Shown piece after piece: positions 32,087 to 41,463 of a DNA stretch of 64,000 bases. The position numbers and the translations under genes were made by a program. The stretch is taken from positions 1-64,000 of the forward strand of contig JAFXXN010000173.1 in assembly GCA_017542245.1 (NCBI GenBank). The letters are read 5' to 3'. The notes below the pieces were generated by a model. The model was given only the letters and a program-made list of their open reading frames with translations. It searched no databases and was not told the origin of the DNA. The stretch comes from Lachnospiraceae bacterium (GTDB taxonomy: Bacteria > Bacillota > Clostridia > Lachnospirales > Lachnospiraceae). How positions within the stretch are numbered: position 1 is the first letter of the stretch; each line of letters begins with the position of its first letter.

Positions 32087-33940
32087 ATGACAGACGAGGA
32101 ACTTAACATTGAGCTTAAGCTTTCATATTACAAAGAGATAGGTGTACTGAGCGAAGAACATGGAGTATACCTTGTTCAGCATGTCGAAACATCGAAAACT
32201 TATGTAAAGAAAGTCAGAAAACTTTATAACCCCGAAGTCTACAAACAGCTACGCGAACATCCCGTTGCCGGTGTTCCAAGAATTTTTGACTTTTTTGAAA
32301 AAGACGGGAAGCTTATTGTCATAGAAGAATATATTTCCGGTACCGATCTTTCTTCATATCTTAAAGAACATGGTGCATTTTCCGAGAAAGAAACCGTTGA
32401 ATTCGGAATTATGCTCTGTGATATTCTCAGCCGTATCCATTCACTTACTCCACCCATCATTCACAGGGATATTAAACCTTCCAATATCATGCTTACCGAT
32501 GACAAACGTATCATATTATTGGACCTTAACAGCGCTAAACCTGTAACCAAAGGACAAAAGCAGGATACTTTGCTTCTTGGTACCCACGGCTTTGCTGCCC
32601 CCGAGCAATATGGTTTTGGTGCTTCAAATGTTCAGACAGACCTGTATGCTGTCGGCATTCTTCTTAAAGTTATGCTTTCCGGGTTCGATGATAAAGATTC
32701 CGGAATTTTTCAGAATGAACCAATCATCAAGTGTTCTGCCAAACTTCTTTCTGTCATCGATAAATGTACTCAGCTTTCTCCTGATAAGCGTTACTCTTCA
32801 GCCATCGAGCTTAAAGACGCCCTATTAAAATGTCAGAATAAGCCCACTTTTAAGCCTGTTTATTCTCTTATAGCATGTATGGTTCTTATTGTAGTTGTAC
32901 TTACAGTATGTATAGTCAAGGCTTTGCAAAAAAATGATAAAACCACAATTACGCCGGAGCCCTCGGTTACCGAAGAAATAACCCCTGAAACTACTCCCGA
33001 TGCATCTCCAACTCCTACAACACCGGCTCCTTCTCCGTCTCCTACCGAAATTCCGGCCGATGATGGTTTAAACCTTAACAGCCCGGTCGGTACTTACGAA
33101 GGTAATGACAAAGAGAAACTCGTTATATCCGCGAATGGATTGGCATATTATTACTGTGTTGATGTTGAATTTACAGAAGTGGAGTGTCCATGGACATATA
33201 AAGATAATAAGCTTACCATAACCCTTTCCCTTATGCACTGTGATATAACTGCTGATATAAAGTCTGACTTTTCAGAACTTACCCTAAAAACAGACAGCTA
33301 TAACTGGAACACTGAAGTATTCACTAAAGTAAGCGCCGATGCAGAAAGCTTCATTCTTGACCCTCCACCTTCTGCAAATGAAATGATATCTGTTCTTTCA
33401 TCGGGTGAAAAAGTTTTTGAGCTTGAAGGTATCCGTTTTACCGTACCCAAACATTTCAGAATGGTTCCAGACGAGTCATATAATTCATATTTGGGTCTGA
33501 ACAGTCGTGGCAGGTTTGGTTCTGTATCCACTAAATATATCATTCTCTTAGATACCGATGTGGGATACAATGATCCATATGACGCTTTTGAAGCTAATAT
33601 TATCTCATATCCTATAAGTATTAATTTTGAATCTATTAAATCAGATCCAAAATCTGCTGCTTCACAATATATGTCTTCATTCCTTGATAACTTACAGGTA
33701 ACCTATACAGAAGAGCCGGTCGTAGGAGGAAGAAATTCTGTTTTAGTAACTGTCAGCGGAACTCTGAACAGCGGCTTTGGAGAGCTTTATTCAAATATAT
33801 ATACCGGTTACGTAGTATTTATCCCAACAGAAAATCCTGACCGTGTTCTGTCACTTCAAATGTTACAGCGTGTGGGTACCAAAAATAACGACGAGGAGAG
33901 TTTTCGTTTTGTCTTAGAGAATGCTGTGGGAATCGAATAA
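32087..33940 (+). CDS. Transmembrane serine/threonine protein kinase
   Basis: 617 residues. Kinase domain at about 10-250: catalytic loop IIHRDIKPSN (Asp128, Lys130, Asn133), metal-binding motif LLDLNSAK, where DFG is replaced by DLN (Asp146 kept), and APEQYG in the activation region. The glycine-rich loop is degenerate. A membrane helix (259-279) leads to a Thr/Pro-rich wall-spanning linker and an outside region with a lipocalin-like part (PVGTYEGNDKEKLVISA) and a second domain. No PASTA repeats, so it is not PrkC. The start at 32087 has GAGGTG six bases upstream. It is followed by an XRE-like regulator gene 29 bases later. Confidence 0.85.
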   Translation: MTDEELNIELKLSYYKEIGVLSEEHGVYLVQHVETSKTYVKKVRKLYNPEVYKQLREHPVAGVPRIFDFFEKDGKLIVIEEYISGTDLSSYLKEHGAFSEKETVEFGIMLCDILSRIHSLTPPIIHRDIKPSNIMLTDDKRIILLDLNSAKPVTKGQKQDTLLLGTHGFAAPEQYGFGASNVQTDLYAVGILLKVMLSGFDDKDSGIFQNEPIIKCSAKLLSVIDKCTQLSPDKRYSSAIELKDALLKCQNKPTFKPVYSLIACMVLIVVVLTVCIVKALQKNDKTTITPEPSVTEEITPETTPDASPTPTTPAPSPSPTEIPADDGLNLNSPVGTYEGNDKEKLVISANGLAYYYCVDVEFTEVECPWTYKDNKLTITLSLMHCDITADIKSDFSELTLKTDSYNWNTEVFTKVSADAESFILDPPPSANEMISVLSSGEKVFELEGIRFTVPKHFRMVPDESYNSYLGLNSRGRFGSVSTKYIILLDTDVGYNDPYDAFEANIISYPISINFESIKSDPKSAASQYMSSFLDNLQVTYTEEPVVGGRNSVLVTVSGTLNSGFGELYSNIYTGYVVFIPTENPDRVLSLQMLQRVGTKNNDEESFRFVLENAVGIE

Positions 33941-33969
33941 ATACAATTTTGAAAGGAATGATTCTTTCC

Positions 33970-34416
33970 ATGAACGAGGATACTACCTCTCGGCTCGATG
34001 AGATATTAAAAAAAGCTGGGCCAAAAGATTTCTCTAAATTTTCTGAAGAGGATTTAAAAGAAAATCTGCCTTCCCTAGCAGATTACCTTAATGAATATAT
34101 TGCAAAAGAAGGGCTTGTACTGTCGGATATAGTTAAGAAGAGTACCCTTTCTAAGGATTATGCTTATGCAATCCTCAACGGTAACCGTTCTAAACCTACA
34201 AAAGACCGTATAATTGCTCTCTGTCTCGCTATGCACATGGATCTTAAGTCTGTCCAGAGAGCTCTCAAGCTCTGCGAAATGGTCCTTTATTCAAAAAACA
34301 AAAGGGATGCTGCTTTCATCATCTGTTTCAATAACGAGATATATGATATTGATAAAGTAAACAGTTTTCTTGAAGAAAATAATCTTGCAATTTTAGAGAC
34401 CAGTAAGCTGTCATAA
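33970..34416 (+). CDS. XRE-like regulator, first of two paralogues
   Basis: 148 residues. An N-terminal charged segment precedes a helix-turn-helix (LSDIVKKSTLSKDYAYAILNGNRSKPTKDR), followed by helical DMLLKSV-type segments and a C-terminal part with KRDAAFIICFNNEIYDIDKVN. The whole C-terminal half is repeated in the 34549-34992 protein, so they arose by duplication. Cotranscription with the kinase is likely. AAAGGA stands 12 bases before the ATG, a rather long distance. Confidence 0.75.
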   Translation: MNEDTTSRLDEILKKAGPKDFSKFSEEDLKENLPSLADYLNEYIAKEGLVLSDIVKKSTLSKDYAYAILNGNRSKPTKDRIIALCLAMHMDLKSVQRALKLCEMVLYSKNKRDAAFIICFNNEIYDIDKVNSFLEENNLAILETSKLS

Positions 34417-34445
34417 ACCGCTTTAAAGTTTGTACTACCAGTACA

Positions 34446-34473
34446 CCAAATGTATTTTGATTTGTGCTATCAT
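34446..34473 (+). promoter_or_regulatory. Promoter block shared with the kinase gene
   Basis: CCAAATGTATTTTGATTTGTGCTATCAT aligns with the block upstream of the kinase with one added base and four changes. The -10 is TATCAT; the -35 is poor. This points to a common activator or repressor, possibly one of the XRE-like proteins themselves. Confidence 0.6.
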
Positions 34474-34548
34474 CTATTTTGTTCAAATGATACTGCTGTT
34501 CTATCCGATTTCCGTTTGAACAATATTGGTAAGGAGCACATATCTACA

Positions 34549-34992
34549 ATGATCGATGAAAAGGCTTTAGACATTTATGATAAGCTAAATTGCATAAAAA
34601 AAGAGCGGTTCGGAGACTTTTGTAAGGAAAGCCTGTCTAGTCCGCTGCCAACCATATCGGAATATCTCTATAGCTATATCATCTCACACAAGCTTTCTCT
34701 CGCGGAAATTATAAAAAACAGCGGTCTTTCAAAGGATTATGCCTATGCCATCTTAAACGGCAACCGTACAAATCCCGCCAGAGACCGTGTTATTGCTCTG
34801 TGTCTTTCTATGAACATGTCTTTATATGAAGCTTCTGTTGCACTCGCTCTCTGTAAAACTATTCTCTATCCCTATGACAAACGTGATGCTGCCATTATTC
34901 TCTGTTTTAGCCAGAAAATCTATGATATTGATACTGTCAATCTGTTTTTAATTGAAAACGGACTTCCCGTCCTTGAAACTACTAAGAGCTGA
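34549..34992 (+). CDS. XRE-like regulator, second of two paralogues
   Basis: 147 residues. The HTH (LAEIIKNSGLSKDYAYAILNGNRTNPARDR) is nearly identical to that of the preceding gene, including SKDYAYAILNGNR. The C-terminal part (KRDAAIILCFSQKIYDIDTVN) also matches. The N-terminal 45 residues differ. It has its own promoter. AAGGAG lies 12 bases before the ATG at 34549, matching the long spacing of its paralogue. Confidence 0.75.
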   Translation: MIDEKALDIYDKLNCIKKERFGDFCKESLSSPLPTISEYLYSYIISHKLSLAEIIKNSGLSKDYAYAILNGNRTNPARDRVIALCLSMNMSLYEASVALALCKTILYPYDKRDAAIILCFSQKIYDIDTVNLFLIENGLPVLETTKS

Positions 34993-35030
34993 TATCCCTA
35001 AATATCTCAAAATATCCCAGATTCCGAAAA

Positions 35031-35072
35031 AAAATTCCGGAAAAATTTTCCGGAATTTTTTTATGCCCTATT
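35031..35072 (+). terminator. Terminator after the second XRE-like gene
   Basis: AAATTCCGGAAAA pairs with TTTTCCGGAATTT and is followed by seven T. It isolates the diguanylate cyclase gene. Confidence 0.9.
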
Positions 35073-35132
35073 AAGTTTTCGCGTCAATATGTCGATATAA
35101 TAATGTGTACTAATTTCAATCGGAGGTTTACT

Positions 35133-36428
35133 ATGGATAAAAGTATTGAAAACTATACCGTAGATGACATTGCAGGCTTGATAAAGGATAATACAGATGC
35201 CATTCTTATTGTGGATGCTTCTGCAGATATTTATAAATCTCTTAAAAGAACCGGAATTTTTTCCGATCTCATCGAACAGACCGGAAGCTATCACGAGCTT
35301 ATAGAAAAACTCTGGTTTCATTTAAACAAAACTATGGACAAGATTGCCGAAGATTATCAGGTATTTGTACCGACTTACGGTAAGTTCAGCGGCAAATACA
35401 GTAACCGCTTAAAGATTACTGTAAATGACGTTCCTCACGCTGTACAGATGACAGTATATCCCAAAAGGGACGACTTTTATATTTTAATCTTAGATGAGCT
35501 GGATACAAGCGAATATCTTAAGGATTTCTTCACAAACGAAAAAGTTACAACCATTCAGAACACCTATCTGTTTTCAATGTATATAGATCTTGCGAAGGAT
35601 TCAACAAGCAGTATAAGTGTTACGGAAATTTCAGATGAGACAATTCATTCAAGTGTTAAGTACTCTGAATGGAGAATGATGATTGTTAACATGATCTGGC
35701 CGGATGACCAGACCATGTTCTTAGAACGTACAGATCCCGAATATCTGAAGAAAAATCTCATGCCCGGACGTACTTCTTCTTTTGATTGCCTCATGCAGAA
35801 CCTTGAGGGAAAATACATCTGGGTAAAACTAATCTTCTCTCGTTCGGAAACCAATAACAGTGAGGAAGACTTCCGTTATGTATTCATGGTTCAGGATATC
35901 CACGAGAATTCCGTTCAGCTTATGTCTACCCTCAAAAAATATGAAGAGCTGGCTTCAAAAGATGCCCTTACCGATGTCTTCAATCATGGACGTATAGAAA
36001 CAGAGATCAATAACGCCATAGAAATTGTAGGCCGTACCGGCAGGTCTGTTTCAATGATGATGTTTGATATCGATTTCTTTAAGAATGTTAACGATAAATT
36101 CGGGCACGCTGTAGGCGATATGACACTCAAACACTTTACATATATGCTCAAAGACTACTTTAAGAACAATAATACCGTTATAGGGCGCTGGGGCGGAGAA
36201 GAATTCGTTGCTGTATGCTACGATGCCGATATCGAGACTGCTATAAGATACGCTGAAGAGATAAAAGAAAATATCTCCAAGGAAGAGTATAAAGTCGCCG
36301 GAAAGATTACCTGCAGTATAGGTATTACCGCCATAACCAACGAGGACAATTTCAGTTCTGCCTTTGAGCGTATGGACAAAGCGCTTTATAAGGCAAAGTC
36401 AGACGGCAGGAACTGTGTCCGTTATTGA
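35133..36428 (+). CDS. GGDEF-domain diguanylate cyclase
   Basis: 431 residues, no membrane helix or signal peptide. Residues 1-260 form a sensor region in which a PAS-like module precedes the catalytic domain (YIWVKLIFSRSETNN...VFMVQDIHEN). The GGDEF domain spans about 265-431, with DIDFFKNVNDKFGHAVGD and active-site GGEEF at about 354-358. The RxxD inhibitory site five residues before it is absent (NNNTVIGRW). GGAGG lies six bases before the ATG at 35133. It should make c-di-GMP from GTP. A c-di-GMP riboswitch lies 7 kb away. Confidence 0.9.
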   Translation: MDKSIENYTVDDIAGLIKDNTDAILIVDASADIYKSLKRTGIFSDLIEQTGSYHELIEKLWFHLNKTMDKIAEDYQVFVPTYGKFSGKYSNRLKITVNDVPHAVQMTVYPKRDDFYILILDELDTSEYLKDFFTNEKVTTIQNTYLFSMYIDLAKDSTSSISVTEISDETIHSSVKYSEWRMMIVNMIWPDDQTMFLERTDPEYLKKNLMPGRTSSFDCLMQNLEGKYIWVKLIFSRSETNNSEEDFRYVFMVQDIHENSVQLMSTLKKYEELASKDALTDVFNHGRIETEINNAIEIVGRTGRSVSMMMFDIDFFKNVNDKFGHAVGDMTLKHFTYMLKDYFKNNNTVIGRWGGEEFVAVCYDADIETAIRYAEEIKENISKEEYKVAGKITCSIGITAITNEDNFSSAFERMDKALYKAKSDGRNCVRY

Positions 36429-36450
36429 TATTAAGGTAAATTTTTCTTTC

Positions 36451-36496
36451 AGATATCCCCCACCTGTGCTACTAAGGTGTGGGATATCTTTTATTT
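36451..36496. terminator. Bidirectional terminator between convergent genes
   Basis: AGATATCCC...ACCT pairs with AGGT...GGGATATCT and is followed by TTTATTTTG. It separates the cyclase from the exporter operon. Confidence 0.85.
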
Positions 36497-36498
36497 TG

Positions 36499-38106
36499 TT
36501 ATACCCTTGATTTCTTTGCCAGCGAGATTGACTTCCTGTAGCACAAAGAAGTAAGCAGTCCGAATACCAGGATAAGCAGAGCTATAAGCAGGCTATGTTC
36601 AATACTGCGTCCGGCTAATACCATGATAACTCCCAGTATCATACCTCCAAACATATTGGGGAACATATAGATTACGACTGCTGAACTCTGTTTGATGACT
36701 TCGATCTCGTTTTCCCAATCAAGCTTCATGTGCTTTATTCCGCATACACATCCCCACGTAGTCGAAAAAGCACACATTACACAACTGAGTATTATATATA
36801 AAACAGTGTCTATTATTGGAGTACGTGTTACTATACATAAACTTAATGTTGTGAATATCATAAACGGGACAGTTATATACATATTAAAAAGCATCTTGCC
36901 CTGATACAGTTTTTTCTTTTCAATCGGCAGACTCTGAACTATCCAGTAGTTTTTTCCTTCCAGTGACGGAGTGGCTGTAGTTGTCGCAAACATACCGATG
37001 AAGAAATAAGATATAAATGGAATTGCGGGTCTAAGTATCGAAATTCCATCGGGTATAGCCTTTAAAACCAGTTCATCCAATTTATCCGGTCCTATGACAA
37101 GTGCTACGATTCCCACAATTAAAGAGAATATCATACCCATAGCTCCATTCGTCAAGTATACGGAAGAACCTGTCATTCTCTTAAATTCTTTAAAAGCAAT
37201 AGCATTTAAGATGCTGCTCTTCTTCTGCTTTGACATCTTATAATTCTTTGCTGCCGCATGTGATTTAAGATTTGAATTTATCTTTCTGTATGACCTGCCG
37301 ACTATAAAGAATGTCAGCCCAAACAGTATTACACTTGTCCCTACCAGAAGGCTTGTTTCCAATATCCCATCATTAATTACAGCTTTCGAAAACCAGCCTA
37401 TAGGCAGATATATTTCAGACACATTATCCATGGTCCCGGACACACTTTCAAGCGTAGCCTGGACCTTATTGTTTCTAAACATATCTTCCATGAAAAATCT
37501 TGCTGCAAAACAAAAAAGTACAAATATGACCGTCAATACGGTCTGGATAATGGTCTTGTTTTTAAACCCTGAGCTTACTTTTGCGATAAGAAAACCGATA
37601 AATGCAGATAACAGCATAGGGATTATGGGAATGATCAGCGCCAATATGATCCATAACGGATAAACATAAAATTTCGGTGCTGCATAAATCCCATATCCGA
37701 TGATCATAGAAAGAGATATGCTTAAAAACCACGGCAGACTGTTTATGTACATGTACAGAAACTTACATCCGGCAACTGAGCTTGTCTTAAACGGAAGTGA
37801 CATAAGCATATCATATTCTTTGAAATTAAAAAGATAACCGTTGGTTTTAAATAATGTAAATACAAATGCAAGCACACTGATGGTACCCGCACACATTGCA
37901 GGAACCGAATCTATAAGTCCATACTCTCCGTATCCTATGCACATCCCGATACAGTATGCCATAAGCATTAAGTAGAGTATGCCTACGCCGATAAAACCTC
38001 CTGCTATTTTCTTCTTTTTCTTTTTATCTTTACAGTGTTTATACTGATTGATCCTGCTGGTCGACAAGAGCAATCCTTTTAGAAGTAGGAAATTTTTATT
38101 TTTCAC
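36499..38106 (-). CDS. ABC-2 type exporter permease (about 12 helices)
   Basis: About 535 residues. Two sets of membrane helices flank central cytoplasmic segments (INQYKHCKDKKKKKK near the N-terminus). FNFKEYDMLMSLPFKTS and PSLEGKNYWIVQSLPIEKKKLY are characteristic of the YhaP/ABC-2 family. The start was set at the GTG at 38106: GGAGG lies six bases before it, and it overlaps the end of the ATPase gene. It is the last gene of the seven-gene operon. Confidence 0.85.
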   Translation of the reverse strand: MKNKNFLLLKGLLLSTSRINQYKHCKDKKKKKKIAGGFIGVGILYLMLMAYCIGMCIGYGEYGLIDSVPAMCAGTISVLAFVFTLFKTNGYLFNFKEYDMLMSLPFKTSSVAGCKFLYMYINSLPWFLSISLSMIIGYGIYAAPKFYVYPLWIILALIIPIIPMLLSAFIGFLIAKVSSGFKNKTIIQTVLTVIFVLFCFAARFFMEDMFRNNKVQATLESVSGTMDNVSEIYLPIGWFSKAVINDGILETSLLVGTSVILFGLTFFIVGRSYRKINSNLKSHAAAKNYKMSKQKKSSILNAIAFKEFKRMTGSSVYLTNGAMGMIFSLIVGIVALVIGPDKLDELVLKAIPDGISILRPAIPFISYFFIGMFATTTATPSLEGKNYWIVQSLPIEKKKLYQGKMLFNMYITVPFMIFTTLSLCIVTRTPIIDTVLYIILSCVMCAFSTTWGCVCGIKHMKLDWENEIEVIKQSSAVVIYMFPNMFGGMILGVIMVLAGRSIEHSLLIALLILVFGLLTSLCYRKSISLAKKSRV

Positions 38107-38824
38107 TCTCAGCCTCCAAGAATGTTTCCTCAAGAGAATGGCCTTCGGTAAGTTCCTGCATGCTTCCGGAAGCTATGATCCGTCCATTCTTTATTATGGC
38201 AACTTTATTACATAATTTTTCAGCAACATCCAATACATGCGTTGAGAAAAATATAGCTGTTCCCTTTTCGCACATCTCTTTCATGATATTTTTAAGAATA
38301 AATGCTGCTTTTGGATCGAGACCCACAAAAGGTTCATCCAGTACCATCAGCTTAGGATTATGGATAAGAGCCGATATAATCGCCAGTTTCTGTTTCATAC
38401 CGTGCGAATATGAACCGATAAGATCTCCGAGTGATTCAGTGATTTCAAAGATATCGGCATATTTCTTTATGCCTTCTTCACGTTCCTTAGAGCCTATTTC
38501 AAAAACATCGGCTATGAAATTCAGATACTGGATACCGGTAAGATTTTCGTAAAGATCGGGATTATCGGGAATATATGCAGTAATCCGTTTGCACTCCATA
38601 GGCTCATCTTTCACTGAATGTCCGTCAATAAAAATATCACCTTCGGTAAAGTCCAGAACTCCTACCACCGCACGGATAGTTGTGGATTTTCCTGCTCCGT
38701 TATGTCCTATGAATCCGTAGATGTCACCTTCCATAACCGTTAGTGTTACATTATCTGCCGCTCTTTTTCCTTCTCCATAAGTTTTTGAATAGTTTTTTAT
38801 TTCCAATACCGGTTTTTCGGTCAT
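38096..38824 (-). CDS. ABC transporter ATP-binding protein
   Basis: 242 residues. Walker A GHNGAGKST, Q-loop IPDNPDL, signature YSHGMKQKL, Walker B LMVLDEPFVGLDP and H-loop FFSTHVLD. The partner is the overlapping permease. GGGAGG lies eight bases before the ATG. No specific substrate can be assigned. Confidence 0.92.
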   Translation of the reverse strand: MTEKPVLEIKNYSKTYGEGKRAADNVTLTVMEGDIYGFIGHNGAGKSTTIRAVVGVLDFTEGDIFIDGHSVKDEPMECKRITAYIPDNPDLYENLTGIQYLNFIADVFEIGSKEREEGIKKYADIFEITESLGDLIGSYSHGMKQKLAIISALIHNPKLMVLDEPFVGLDPKAAFILKNIMKEMCEKGTAIFFSTHVLDVAEKLCNKVAIIKNGRIIASGSMQELTEGHSLEETFLEAESEK

Positions 38825-38849
38825 ATTTTTAATCCTCCCTTTTCAATCT

Positions 38850-40280
38850 TTATGATCTTTTTAACTGTTTTAGCTGTGGTGTAACACTGAAAAAGACTTC
38901 ACTTGTTTCCTCCGCTGTCTCACCGCCTATATAATAGGTTACTCCATCAGCTGTTACTTTTATACAATTTCCATTCTGCGGATTCAGAAAAACCTTACAA
39001 CTGCTTTCTCCGTTAACCGCAAAACTGCCTTTCAGCAGATTATCTATTCCAAAGCCTGCTATTTTTACGAACTTAAGTGAATTAGTATCATTTATAAGAA
39101 CTATGTCAGACACGGAATCAAAATCAATCTCGTAATCATTTTTTAAGTGATGACAAACAATCTTATTATCTTCTGTATAAAGCTTTAAAGGTGTAGCTTC
39201 GGAAATTCCAAGATAAACCATTGCTCCAAAGTTAAATAAGATTACTGCTATTATAAGTCCGCAGATGATTTTGCCTACAGGATGTGCAAGATTAAATGTT
39301 CCGCCCACTCCCACTCTTTTTTTGACAAAAAGTCTTTTATTATTTGGATTATAATAGATAAGCCCTCCGATCCATTGATCGTCTTCATCCTCCGAAACAG
39401 TCATTTCTTTCTTGTATCTGTTTTCAATCTTTCTATCCCTGTTCGTGAATAGTATTATTGCTGCTATCAGAATTACCATATAAACACATAGGCAAATGAG
39501 TATTTCGATTTCTGAATAAACAAACATAGAAAAAACTGTCACAAAACCGGATAAAAGTATCGTATGCATCCAGAGAAATATCATTGTAAAATTCGACAGA
39601 TTTTTCTTCTTTGCTCTGTTATAATTTGCATTTATATCTGAATCCGAAGATATTACTTCATTTTTAAGGCCATCCATAATATATGCGGCAATAATTATTA
39701 TAAATTCAGTCAGCCAGATTATTGCTGAACCGCCTGTGCATACAAATGTTCCCTCAATGCCGGTATTTGTTGGGATTACTTTTAAATCCACCAGCAAAGA
39801 TGCTATAACTGCTAATAATCCCAAAAATAACGGAGGAATTATCTTCGAAAATTTTAATGTGTGTACAGCTCCGGCATTACGAAAATCGGTAAGGCTTACT
39901 TTCTTTTCAATTTCCAGTCCAAGACTTTTTTTCAAAGTCTTCATCTCCTTGTTACCGAGAGTAAAAGGAAGCGCCATCCCTATTATGGCCGCAAACATCA
40001 GTATCAGCCATCCCATTACCTGCAGGATGAAGTTTCCGAGTACTAAAATGAGCACCGCAGTCAAAATACTCGCAATCAGAATTTTTAATGCCTGACTGCG
40101 TCTTCTTTGGCAGATATCCAAAACCGTTTCCGCATTTTCCCCTTCTGTATACTCTTTTCTGCTCATAACACCGAATATCAGCTTATTTTTTTTCGGGTTT
40201 TTCGGATATAAAACAATGAATAATATTACGAGTACCGGAAGAAGGCAGACACACATTACCACACTGAATAATATTTCCAT
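38850..40280 (-). CDS. DUF5808-domain membrane protein
   Basis: 476 residues with about eight membrane helices in the first 320 residues. DEDDQWIGGLIYYNPNNKR followed by LFVKKRVGVGG and NLAHP is the DUF5808 signature, often next to a DUF1648-like helical region. The C-terminal 100 residues form a beta-rich cytoplasmic or outside domain. It is encoded between a GntR regulator and an ABC exporter, as is common for this family in Firmicutes. The ATG overlaps the GntR stop by one base (TGATG), with GGGAGGG upstream. Confidence 0.78.
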   Translation of the reverse strand: MEILFSVVMCVCLLPVLVILFIVLYPKNPKKNKLIFGVMSRKEYTEGENAETVLDICQRRRSQALKILIASILTAVLILVLGNFILQVMGWLILMFAAIIGMALPFTLGNKEMKTLKKSLGLEIEKKVSLTDFRNAGAVHTLKFSKIIPPLFLGLLAVIASLLVDLKVIPTNTGIEGTFVCTGGSAIIWLTEFIIIIAAYIMDGLKNEVISSDSDINANYNRAKKKNLSNFTMIFLWMHTILLSGFVTVFSMFVYSEIEILICLCVYMVILIAAIILFTNRDRKIENRYKKEMTVSEDEDDQWIGGLIYYNPNNKRLFVKKRVGVGGTFNLAHPVGKIICGLIIAVILFNFGAMVYLGISEATPLKLYTEDNKIVCHHLKNDYEIDFDSVSDIVLINDTNSLKFVKIAGFGIDNLLKGSFAVNGESSCKVFLNPQNGNCIKVTADGVTYYIGGETAEETSEVFFSVTPQLKQLKRS

Positions 40281-40648
40281 CACTTGCCCTCCCAATACAG
40301 TTCAACAAGATTTAAAATTTCCTGTTTTTCCACTCCGGATATCCGCGCTTCCGAAATTATTCTCTTCAGTTCGGTTTTATTTGCATCCGAAACAGATGCT
40401 TCCTTTTTTATCTCGGTACGGATCCTTGCTCCGTTTTTACGGTCGGTCATAATATACCCTTCAGTTTTTAGCAGCTGATAAGCTTTACTTACCGTCATGG
40501 TATTTATTCCCATTTCGAGAGCCAGGTCACGCACCGTCGGAAGTTTTTCGCCTGCCTGCAGCTCTCCGCTGGAAATTCCCATAACTATCTGATTTCTCAG
40601 CTGCATATATATCGGTACATCCGAAAGTTCATCTATTCTTATGATCAT
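40280..40648 (-). CDS. GntR-family transcriptional regulator, YtrA subfamily
   Basis: 122 residues. An N-terminal winged helix (IYMQLRNQIVMGISSGELQAGEKLPTVRDLA, MTVSKAYQLLKTEGYI) is followed by a short C-terminal helical part of about 45 residues, too short for an effector domain. That is the YtrA type, which usually represses neighbouring ABC-exporter genes. Likely operator: the inverted repeat at 42637-42655 over the operon start. GGAAGG precedes the ATG. Confidence 0.9.
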   Translation of the reverse strand: MIIRIDELSDVPIYMQLRNQIVMGISSGELQAGEKLPTVRDLALEMGINTMTVSKAYQLLKTEGYIMTDRKNGARIRTEIKKEASVSDANKTELKRIISEARISGVEKQEILNLVELYWEGK

Positions 40649-40701
40649 GCCTTTAACCTTCCATACGTTCTGTCTTATCTTCCGTTTATTGCTCTTATAT
40701 T

Positions 40702-41463
40702 TTACAGTTTTCTTTTATCAAATACTATAACACCTATTATAACACAAATGATGATCATTATGGAAGATATAATTACAGCTCCTGAAAAATCAGATGTTAG
40801 AGCTGCTCCGGTAGAAAGTTCGAGTCCATCCGCAAGTTTAACCGGCATATATTTGCTGATGCTCGGTATTTGTCTTAAGAGGATCGATATGAACAGTATA
40901 CCTCCGGTTCCCAAAAGTACCTGTCCACTGTTTCCTGACATCGTACCGAACATTACAAGAAGGCTCATAACCAACATCCCAAGAAGCCATAAGAACAATA
41001 TTCCAAAGAACAGATTCGGCACTTCATCTTCGCCCCAGAAATACTTTGTATAACCAAGGGTTATTCCGGTATATAAGAGGAAAAGCAGAGTCCATGTTCC
41101 GTATCCGACCAATAGTTTTGCTAAGAATATTTTTCTCCGGGACAGGCCTTTTGTAACAACCAGTACAAGGCTTCCTTTTTGATATTCACCGGTAAAACCC
41201 GTGCTGTTCATGAGAATAAATGCTATTATGATCATAAGCGCATTTTTATAATACTGTGTCCAGCTTGTAAGTGCATTTACTGTTACTTTCCCGACTTGTA
41301 ATCCCTGTTCTGACAAAGAATCCTGTAACATCTCGTATAACCAGGGAGTCAGTTTTGCCATGGCAGGATTAAGAATCCCAAAAATAATAAATATAATCCC
41401 AAGAATGAACAGACGTCCCGTACGGGTAAGTTCCATGCATTCCTTTTTTATATATGCTGTCAT
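40702..41463 (-). CDS. ABC-2 type exporter permease, small
   Basis: 253 residues with six membrane helices. The early cytoplasmic segment (MTAYIKKECMELTRTGR), SSTGFTGEYQKGSLVLVVTKG-like loop and terminal helix ending FDKRKL fit a permease of the ABC-2 family. The ATG overlaps the ATPase stop as TAATG, and AGGAG lies eight bases before it. Confidence 0.88.
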   Translation of the reverse strand: MTAYIKKECMELTRTGRLFILGIIFIIFGILNPAMAKLTPWLYEMLQDSLSEQGLQVGKVTVNALTSWTQYYKNALMIIIAFILMNSTGFTGEYQKGSLVLVVTKGLSRRKIFLAKLLVGYGTWTLLFLLYTGITLGYTKYFWGEDEVPNLFFGILFLWLLGMLVMSLLVMFGTMSGNSGQVLLGTGGILFISILLRQIPSISKYMPVKLADGLELSTGAALTSDFSGAVIISSIMIIICVIIGVIVFDKRKL

